Positions 58,805 through 64,000 of a stretch of 64,000 nucleotides of DNA are shown one piece after another. The position numbers and the translations under genes are program-made. The DNA is from Synechococcus sp. WH 8016 (GTDB lineage: Bacteria; Cyanobacteriota; Cyanobacteriia; PCC-6307; Cyanobiaceae): positions 248,001 to 312,000 of the forward strand of contig NZ_AGIK01000001.1 of assembly GCF_000230675.1 (NCBI RefSeq), in the 5' to 3' direction. Position 1 is the first letter of the stretch; every line of letters begins with the position of its first letter. The notes under the pieces are model-generated. The model saw nothing but the letters and a program-made list of their open reading frames with translations, was not told where the DNA came from and searched no databases.

Positions 58805-59160
58805 GCGCTCGCCTAGACCCCCGATTTCAGCCGGCCGTCGATCTTTTTAACCGACGTGCCTGGTATGAGGCCCATGATGCTTTTGAGGAGATTTGGCATG
58901 AAACGGCAGGACCGGAACGTCGATTGCTCCAAGGAATTCTGCAAATCGCCGTTGCTCACGTTCATTTAGAGCGGGGCAACCTCAGGGGAGCAACCATTTT
59001 GTTGGGTGAAGGAGTAGGACGTCTTTCTTGCGCACAACCAGGTGATCTTGGTCTCGATTTACCCTCGGTTCGAGATCAGGCTCGTTTGAGACTGGAGGCG
59101 CTGCAACAGGAGACTGATCCTGTCGTACTTCCAGTTCCTGAGTTGCGTGACCACTCCTGA
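58801..59160 (+). CDS. DUF309 family protein
   Basis: A 119-residue soluble helical protein with the DUF309 signature: 'AVDLFNRRAWYEAHDAFEEI', 'RLLQGILQIAVAHVHLERGN'. It starts at TTG overlapping the typA stop (TTGA), so it is translationally coupled. The function is unknown. Confidence 0.85.
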   Translation: MSARLDPRFQPAVDLFNRRAWYEAHDAFEEIWHETAGPERRLLQGILQIAVAHVHLERGNLRGATILLGEGVGRLSCAQPGDLGLDLPSVRDQARLRLEALQQETDPVVLPVPELRDHS

Positions 59161-59199
59161 GTTTCTAGGTACATTGGCTGAGATGATGAGGGTGCTCTG

Positions 59200-59652
59200 A
59201 TGTTCTACCGTTCCCTCGCGCTTGCAATGAACAATCGGATTGGCAATCTCGTATCCGTTGCTGCCCTGTTGGTGTTTGCTTGTCCTGTGCTCCCTGTGAG
59301 TGCTCAGACAGCAGAAGCAGAAGACAGTTTGATCACGATTGAATCGGATACGCAAAGCGCAGACAACATCACAGGTGTCGTGACAGCCCTGGGCAATGTT
59401 CGAATCGTTTATCCCTCTCGAGGGATGGTGGCAACGTCCCGTCAGGCGCAATATTTCAGCCGGGAAGCGTTGCTGGTGTTAAGCGGAGATGTGGATGTGG
59501 TGCAGGAGGATGGAAATAGTATTCGCGCTGAACGGGTTACCTACAACCTTGACGATGAACGTGCTCTGGCGAAACCAATGCCAGGTCAACAAGTGCAGTC
59601 CACCCTCTTGTTAAAGCAGAGTCCCTCCTCGCAGACTCCTTTAACGCCATGA
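59200..59652 (+). CDS. lptA: LptA/OstA-like periplasmic LPS transport protein
   Basis: A 150-residue secreted protein. A signal peptide (VSVAALLVFACPVLPVSAQ) is followed by one OstA-type beta-jellyroll: 'LITIESDTQSADNITGVV', 'TALGNVRIVYPSRGMVATS', 'LSGDVDVVQEDGNSIRAERV'. It would bridge lipopolysaccharide from the inner to the outer membrane. Its end overlaps lptB by 4 bp, giving strong contextual support. Confidence 0.88.
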   Translation: MFYRSLALAMNNRIGNLVSVAALLVFACPVLPVSAQTAEAEDSLITIESDTQSADNITGVVTALGNVRIVYPSRGMVATSRQAQYFSREALLVLSGDVDVVQEDGNSIRAERVTYNLDDERALAKPMPGQQVQSTLLLKQSPSSQTPLTP

Positions 59653-60377
59653 GTTTGAGTCTTGAGCAGGTCACGTTGACCCTGGGTGGCCGAACGTTAG
59701 TTCGCTCCCTTTCATTGACTTTGAAGCCCGGTGAGGTGATTGGCTTGCTTGGACCCAATGGTGCAGGCAAAACCACAAGCTTCAATTTAGTGATTGGATT
59801 GTTGCGTCCTGATAGCGGTCAAGTTCTTCTGGATGGGCATCCCGTCGCGGACCTGTCGATGCCCCAAAGGGCTCGTCTTGGCATTGGCTACCTGCCGCAG
59901 GAACCCAGTGTGTTTCGCCAATTGACCGTTCAAGAAAACCTTGAACTTGTGTTAGTTCAAAGCGGACTTTCTAAGGCCGATAGTCGTCAACGTCTCCATC
60001 AATTAATTGAGGACTTTCATCTCGAGTCTTTTATCAATCGCTCTGGGTACCAGCTTTCGGGTGGTGAACGCAGGCGTTGTGAAGTCGCCCGAGCCCTTGC
60101 TGTTGGTTTAGAAGGTCCGCGTTATCTACTTCTTGATGAACCCTTCGCGGGGGTGGATCCACTGGCTGTAGCTGATCTGCAACAAATGATCCACGGGCTG
60201 CGCGAACGCGGAATGGGCATCCTTATTACCGACCATAACGTTCGAGAAACTCTTGCCATTACCGATCGGGCCTACATTTTGACGGATGGAAGCATTCTCG
60301 CGTCCGGACGTTCTGATGAAGTGGCTCATGACCCACTCGTACGCCGTCATTATCTTGGGGAGGATTTTCAGCTTTGA
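59649..60377 (+). CDS. lptB: LPS export ABC transporter ATPase
   Basis: A 242-residue ATPase driving LPS extraction from the inner membrane. Walker A 'LLGPNGAGKTTSFNLVIGLL', signature 'LSGGERRRCEVARAL', Walker B 'YLLLDEPFAGVDPLAV' and H-loop 'ITDHNVRETL' are typical of LptB. It overlaps lptA and the permease gene by 4 bp each. Confidence 0.96.
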   Translation: MSLSLEQVTLTLGGRTLVRSLSLTLKPGEVIGLLGPNGAGKTTSFNLVIGLLRPDSGQVLLDGHPVADLSMPQRARLGIGYLPQEPSVFRQLTVQENLELVLVQSGLSKADSRQRLHQLIEDFHLESFINRSGYQLSGGERRRCEVARALAVGLEGPRYLLLDEPFAGVDPLAVADLQQMIHGLRERGMGILITDHNVRETLAITDRAYILTDGSILASGRSDEVAHDPLVRRHYLGEDFQL

Positions 60378-61552
60378 AAAATAATATTTTGATAGATGTC
60401 CAACATAAAATTCGCAAGCTCATTCATCGAATTCCATTGATTGATCGATGGCTTCTTGGTGAACTCATTGCCCCATTATTGTTTGGGCTCACACTATTTA
60501 CGGTCGTATCCCTATCCGTAGGGGTAATGTTTGATCTGGTTCGCAAGATTGTTGAATCGAATCTACCTTGGACGATCGCCGTTCAGATCTTGTTGCTGAA
60601 GTTGCCCAGTTTTTTGGTGATTTCTTTCCCAATGGCCACGTTGATTGCATCACTGCTTGCCTACAGCCGACTTTCTGCTAACAGCGAGCTGACCGCACTA
60701 AGAAGTATTGGCGTCACAGCGAATCGCATGATTGCACCTGCAATTGCCTTGGCACTATTGATGACAGGACTTACATTTGTTTTCAACGATGTCATCGTGC
60801 CTCGTACGAATCGTTCAGCAGAATTTACGTTGCAACGTTCCCTTGGTAAAGCCATTGCGGCTGAAAAGGGAGATGACATTATCTATTCCCGCTTCGGCCG
60901 AGTCACTGGCCCTGATGGGGATGCAGGGAAGGGTTTGACTCAATTGTTTTACGCAACAAAATTTCGAGATGGAAAAATGATTGGCGTCACTGTTTTGGAT
61001 TTTTCACGATTTGGCTTTACTCAAATGCTTGTTGCTGACCATGCAAACTGGAGTGAAGCTCAGGCTAAGTGGGAGTTTAATGATGGTAAAATTCTTACTT
61101 TGACTCCATCTGGTAGTACAACAACAGCTGATTTCGATCGATATTTCTATCCACTGAGCTCTGCGCCATTACGGATCGCGAAATTGCCAAAAGATGCCAA
61201 CAATATGACTGTTTCTGAAGCCATTGAGGCTGAACAACTCTTATCTGATGCTGGTGACCGCAAAGAAGCTCGCAGGCTAAGGGTTCGTATTCAAGAAAAG
61301 TTCACCGTTCCAATGGCCTGTTTAGTGTTCGGCTTGATTGGTTCGAGCCTTGGTGCAAGGCCAAATAGCAGAACAAGTCGTAGTCAGGGTTTTGGAATCA
61401 GCGTGGTGCTTATTTTTGTTTACTACGTGTTGAGTTTTAGTTTTAGTTCTCTTGGCGTCAAAGGAACCTTGGATCCGCTTTTGGCTGCTTGGGGTCCTGT
61501 TCTGATTTCTCTTGCAGGTGGTGGTGTGTTGTTGCGGCAGGCCAGCCGGTAA
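60374..61552 (+). CDS. LptF/LptG (YjgP/YjgQ) family permease
   Basis: A 392-residue permease of the LPS exporter. It has three N-terminal membrane helices ('LLGELIAPLLFGLTLFTVVS', 'FLVISFPMATLIASLLAYSR', 'IAPAIALALLMTGLTFVFND'), a periplasmic jellyroll of about 150 residues, and three C-terminal helices. Only one permease gene is present, as in other cyanobacteria, so it may act as a homodimer. It starts at TTG overlapping the lptB stop. Confidence 0.92.
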   Translation: MKNNILIDVQHKIRKLIHRIPLIDRWLLGELIAPLLFGLTLFTVVSLSVGVMFDLVRKIVESNLPWTIAVQILLLKLPSFLVISFPMATLIASLLAYSRLSANSELTALRSIGVTANRMIAPAIALALLMTGLTFVFNDVIVPRTNRSAEFTLQRSLGKAIAAEKGDDIIYSRFGRVTGPDGDAGKGLTQLFYATKFRDGKMIGVTVLDFSRFGFTQMLVADHANWSEAQAKWEFNDGKILTLTPSGSTTTADFDRYFYPLSSAPLRIAKLPKDANNMTVSEAIEAEQLLSDAGDRKEARRLRVRIQEKFTVPMACLVFGLIGSSLGARPNSRTSRSQGFGISVVLIFVYYVLSFSFSSLGVKGTLDPLLAAWGPVLISLAGGGVLLRQASR

Positions 61553-61585
61553 GCAAACACGTCAGAATCAGGTGGTTTCGTGGTG

Positions 61586-62542
61586 ATGGGGTTCATGGAG
61601 TTGGCTGGGATAGATCCGGTGCTTGGCCTCGGATTGTTTGCGTTCGCTTTGTTGCTGTTGGCCTTACCGCTCGCCTTCTGGAAAGTGAGCTCTGAACAAA
61701 CGTCTGGCCTCGTCACGTTGTTGATTGCCACTGCCAACCTGGCCTTAACGGCTCAACTGGTTCTTCGTTGGTGGCAATCGGGACATTTCCCGATCAGCAA
61801 CCTCTACGAATCACTTTGCTTCTTGGCTTGGGCCTGCACGCTCACTCAATTGCTGGTGGAAAGAACCTGGCCTACGCCGATTGTCGCTGCAGCCGCGACT
61901 CCGATGGGTTTGGGGTGTATTGCGTTTGCGAGCTTTGCACTTCCTGACCAGTTGCAAGAAGCGTCCCCGCTCGTTCCAGCGCTGCGATCCAGCTGGCTGG
62001 TGATGCACGTGAGCGTGATCATGGTGAGTTATGCAGCCCTTTTGGTGGGCTCACTGTTGTCAGTGGCTGTTTTGGTGACCGACCGTGGTCATGCTTTAGA
62101 ACTGCGCAGCAGCTCGATCGGCAGTGGTGGTTATCGGCGTGCTGCGCTCGCGACTCCCCTCGGCAGTGTGGGTGACCCTGAAGGAACAATGTCTTCCGTT
62201 GAGCTCTCTTCGGTTCAGTTCACTCGGAACGAACGCTTGGACAGCCTCAGCTACCGCACGATTACGGTTGGCTTTTTATTGCTCACCGTTGGCATCATTA
62301 GCGGGGCTGTGTGGGCTAATGAGGCCTGGGGCAGCTACTGGAGCTGGGATCCCAAGGAAACCTGGGCACTGATTTGCTGGCTTGTGTATGCCGCCTATTT
62401 GCATACGCGCTTAAGCAGAGGCTGGCAGGGAAGGCGTCCGGCATTGGTGGCGAGTGCAGGCTTGGTTGTGATTGGCGTTTGTTATATCGGCGTGAATCTT
62501 CTGGGTATTGGTCTGCATAGCTATGGCTGGTTTTTTGGATAG
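61586..62542 (+). CDS. ccsA: Cytochrome c biogenesis protein CcsA
   Basis: A 318-residue polytopic protein of system II cytochrome c maturation, handling heme at the lumenal side of the membrane. The tryptophan-rich heme signature '[19 protein letters not shown]' (near residue 250) and flanking histidines are present, with about eight membrane helices. ATG 61586 is chosen over GTGs at 61580 and 61583. It follows the lpt genes by 33 bp. Confidence 0.95.
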   Translation: MGFMELAGIDPVLGLGLFAFALLLLALPLAFWKVSSEQTSGLVTLLIATANLALTAQLVLRWWQSGHFPISNLYESLCFLAWACTLTQLLVERTWPTPIVAAAATPMGLGCIAFASFALPDQLQEASPLVPALRSSWLVMHVSVIMVSYAALLVGSLLSVAVLVTDRGHALELRSSSIGSGGYRRAALATPLGSVGDPEGTMSSVELSSVQFTRNERLDSLSYRTITVGFLLLTVGIISGAVWANEAWGSYWSWDPKETWALICWLVYAAYLHTRLSRGWQGRRPALVASAGLVVIGVCYIGVNLLGIGLHSYGWFFG

Positions 62543-62599
62543 ACAGATGTTCGTTGGGTATTGAGTTGTTATCGCTTAGAAGACCATTTGGCAAATGTC

Positions 62600-62775
62600 A
62601 GGCACGCTGATAAAGGCAAATTTTCTCTCCTCTTTCAATCATCTCCCCAATCGACTGAGAGCGATTACCCCATAGGTGGGATCTTCTCTGCTGACCGATC
62701 CCTCAAACGGACTAGAGGCTTCCGCGGGCAAACCAAGCCTTGTAGCCAACAGCATCCCTTAGTCCTTACTGCCAT
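62600..62775 (-). ncRNA. Structured intergenic segment, possible ncRNA
   Basis: In the 362-bp gap (62543-62904) that has no supported gene, several perfect stems cluster. TAGTCC (62760-62765) pairs with GGACTA (62709-62714), nesting AAGCCT (62735-62740) with AGGCTT (62716-62721). Next to it GGGATC (62678-62683) pairs with GATCCC (62697-62702). A promoter-like pair lies upstream on the minus strand, but no terminator follows. The strand and the ends are guesses. A plus-strand frame 62561-62788 crosses it without coding character. Confidence 0.35.
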
Positions 62776-62786
62776 CATCAGCTCCT

Positions 62787-62816
62787 GATATAGAGCGAGT
62801 GTCATCTGGGTGTCGA
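62787..62816 (-). promoter_or_regulatory. Promoter-like pair upstream of structured segment
   Basis: On the minus strand TCGACA (62811-62816), 18 bp, TATATC (62787-62792). It has the same -10 and spacing as the pair at 26630. It would start a transcript near 62780 running toward ccsA. Confidence 0.3.
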
Positions 62817-62862
62817 GGGTCATTGGTTAGGGGCAAGCGCCTCAAATATTCCCAGTTGCAAT

Positions 62863-62887
62863 AAAAAAACCCCCGCCGTAGCAGGGG
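62863..62887 (-). terminator. Rho-independent terminator
   Basis: On the minus strand CCCCTGC-TACG-GCGGGGG followed by seven T bases. The stem is seven pairs closed by a stable UACG tetraloop. It begins 17 bp after the stop of the IPGDMY-repeat gene. Confidence 0.85.
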
Positions 62888-62904
62888 CCGTTGATTGTTC
62901 TGCC

Positions 62905-63477
62905 TCAGAACAACTCATTAGCTGGTTGAAGTCCAATGATTGCACCTCTTTCGGAGCCTCGGTCGAAGCAGTAACCAGTGCAAAAGTTTTCGCCAGGAAC
63001 ACCGCTACCCATGCCGACTTGCATCTCGTAGCCGATGCTGCCGTTGACCTGTTGCACCAAAGCATCGTCGGCAAATCCAGTGTCACATGTGGGTGTGCAA
63101 GTCTCGCCAATGAAACAGGCAGGTGTTGGCGACCAAGCATCGGATGCCAGCTTGAAAGGGCCTGTGTGAGAACCCTCTGGGCCAACGTTAGTTAGAACAT
63201 CGTAGACATTGGCATTTGCGTTGGAGTCTCGATCGTAATTGGCTGGTCGATACATGTCCCCAGGAATGTACATGTCCCCAGGGATGTACATATCGCCAGG
63301 GATAGCGCGGCTGTTGGTTAAAGCATCCTGTTGAATGCCTCGAAAATCGGCGCCATCAACTGTCCACCAGCCAACTTCTTTATCAGCTCCTTCTGGGTTG
63401 TAGTCGGTGTGGAGAGCATTCTTGATCTGGGCGTTGCCGACGTGAGAGTAGGCATCGAAGGTAACCATGTGAGGCAT
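62905..63477 (-). CDS. Hypothetical protein with IPGDMY tandem repeat
   Basis: A 190-residue protein from the ATG at 63477 (MPHMVTFDAYSHVGNAQ); the frame is open to 63561. It is acidic, with no signal peptide or membrane helix. Near residues 60-80 it carries three IPGDMY units. The C-terminal half has eight cysteines (ACFIGETCTPTCDTG, 'ENFCTGYCFDRG'), suggesting disulfides or metal binding and an extracellular life. No family was recognised. It is a single-gene unit with its own terminator and shares an upstream element with the next gene. Confidence 0.6.
   Translation of the reverse strand: MPHMVTFDAYSHVGNAQIKNALHTDYNPEGADKEVGWWTVDGADFRGIQQDALTNSRAIPGDMYIPGDMYIPGDMYRPANYDRDSNANANVYDVLTNVGPEGSHTGPFKLASDAWSPTPACFIGETCTPTCDTGFADDALVQQVNGSIGYEMQVGMGSGVPGENFCTGYCFDRGSERGAIIGLQPANELF
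63251..63304. repeat. Three tandem 18-bp repeats
   Basis: The units are tacatgtccccaggaatg, tacatgtccccagggatg and a third, diverged unit (tacatatcgccagggat). They lie in frame and encode the repeated hexapeptide IPGDMY on the minus strand. Near-identity of the first two units points to recent duplication. Confidence 0.85.
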
Positions 63478-63508
63478 TGATTTAGGTGCGGTGGAGGGTT
63501 GTCCCCTC

Positions 63509-63526
63509 TCGATGAACACACCATCT
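63509..63526 (-). repeat. Shared upstream element, copy B
   Basis: AGATGGTGTGTTCATCG on the minus strand, about 32 bases before the ATG of the IPGDMY-repeat gene; 17 bases are identical to copy A at 63971-63987. The bases just before both ATGs also agree (CAC-Y-TAAA-W-CA-ATG). Confidence 0.7.
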
Positions 63527-63600
63527 TGGGAATCAAAGGAACAGCTGATGATCTGCCTCAAGCAGTGCTGTGAGGTTGCTCACAGGTGCAGTGAGGCAAT

Positions 63601-63622
63601 AAAAAAACCCGCTCGTGGCGGG
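63601..63622 (-). terminator. Rho-independent terminator
   Basis: On the minus strand CCCGC-cacga-GCGGG followed by seven T bases, 32 bp after the stop of the small peptide gene. It insulates that gene from the IPGDMY gene. Confidence 0.8.
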
Positions 63623-63653
63623 CCAACCAGAAACTTGTGAATAGAGGGACTCT

Positions 63654-63929
63654 TCACTTTTTCCCGTTAGGATTAATCGTTGGATGATACTTATCCCCCA
63701 CAGTTGCTTTTTCCATCAGATTTAGCCAAGTGGTTGATGATCTTGTATTTGTTGATTGAGTTCCGGAAGTTGAACTTGAGGTAGTTGATGTTGTTTGAGA
63801 TGAGCTCACCTCATCATCATCTCCGCAACCTGATAGCAGTAAGATTCCTAGGAAACCACCATTCATGTCTTGAAGATCAACGAGTTGCAGCTCTTGATCG
63901 GTAATTTCGTTGATGAAAGAAGTCGTCAT
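63654..63929 (-). CDS. Small peptide with double-glycine-like leader / lipobox
   Basis: A 91-residue protein starting at the ATG at 63929 (MTTSFINEITDQELQLVDLQ). Residues 13-25 (ELQLVDLQDMNGG) fit the double-glycine leader pattern (EL..V...GG) of peptides exported by peptidase-containing ABC transporters. The next segment, FLGILLLSGCGDDD, also reads as a lipobox (LLSG-C). The rest is a Ser/Thr-rich low-complexity linker and a short basic tail. No positive charge precedes the hydrophobic stretch, which argues against a normal lipoprotein signal. The frame continues upstream to the window edge. Confidence 0.55.
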   Translation of the reverse strand: MTTSFINEITDQELQLVDLQDMNGGFLGILLLSGCGDDDEVSSSQTTSTTSSSTSGTQSTNTRSSTTWLNLMEKATVGDKYHPTINPNGKK

Positions 63930-63970
63930 TGTTTTAAGTGTGTTGTGCATATACCGAAGGTTTCTTCCCC

Positions 63971-63987
63971 CGATGAACACACCATCT
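63971..63987 (-). repeat. Shared upstream element, copy A
   Basis: AGATGGTGTGTTCATCG on the minus strand, about 41 bases before the ATG of the small peptide gene. It is identical to copy B at 63509-63526. In this copy an ATG inside the element opens a 19-codon frame whose stop overlaps the peptide start (CAATGA). Confidence 0.7.
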
Positions 63988-64000
63988 CCCGACTCAATGG

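Noticed and set aside
62561-62788. 75-codon plus-strand frame after ccsA
   Set aside because: It passes through all the nested hairpins and has no coding character or ribosome-binding site.

Overview
This window is chromosomal DNA from a marine picocyanobacterium, most likely a Synechococcus of subcluster 5.1. The evidence is gene content: chlorophyll genes (chlH, chlP), a high-light-inducible protein, glnN-type glutamine synthetase, B12-dependent NrdJ, ferredoxin-type sulfite reductase, and many families restricted to cyanobacteria (DUF3386, DUF2949, DUF3038/DUF4335, DUF3531, CPP1-like). Moderate GC suggests a coastal clade I-like strain (CC9311-like), but that placement is inference. There is no rRNA, no CRISPR array and no intact mobile element. 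One tRNA (Ser-UGA) is present.

1-21.5 kb is dense core genome: the carB 3' end, a Na+/alanine-type symporter, an ABC exporter, an S4 protein, tpiA-folP, chlH divergent from dapB, an Hli protein, a UbiH-like monooxygenase, apt, the DUF3038/DUF4335 pair, an EF-hand protein, an OmpR/EnvZ-type two-component pair and a polyphosphate kinase 2.

21.5-31.4 kb is looser and more AT-rich. glnN and a DUF938 methyltransferase sit among many short orphan genes, two nuclease-fold proteins with complementary defects, and long non-coding stretches. It ends at tRNA-Ser(UGA), beside a truncated cyanobacterial tyrosine integrase, so part of it is probably an eroded integrative element. Two candidate non-coding RNAs lie here: a structured transcript of about 390 nt with promoter and terminator, and a sRNA of about 90 nt resembling the Yfr2 family.

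31.6-62.5 kb is core again: nrdJ, an MscS channel, prfC, hslO, an EcfA-like ATPase, rpsB-tsf with a structured rpsB leader, recG, two M15-family peptidases (VanX- and VanY-like), sir divergent from glyS, chlP, a U32 protease, typA, and a tightly coupled lptA-lptB-lptF/G cluster followed by ccsA.

62.5-64 kb is the most unusual part. A structured intergenic segment with nested hairpins precedes two minus-strand single-gene cassettes. They share an almost identical 17-base element just upstream of their starts, and each ends in a hairpin plus T-tract terminator. One encodes a protein with an IPGDMY tandem repeat. The other encodes a small peptide whose N-terminus reads both as a double-glycine leader and as a lipobox.
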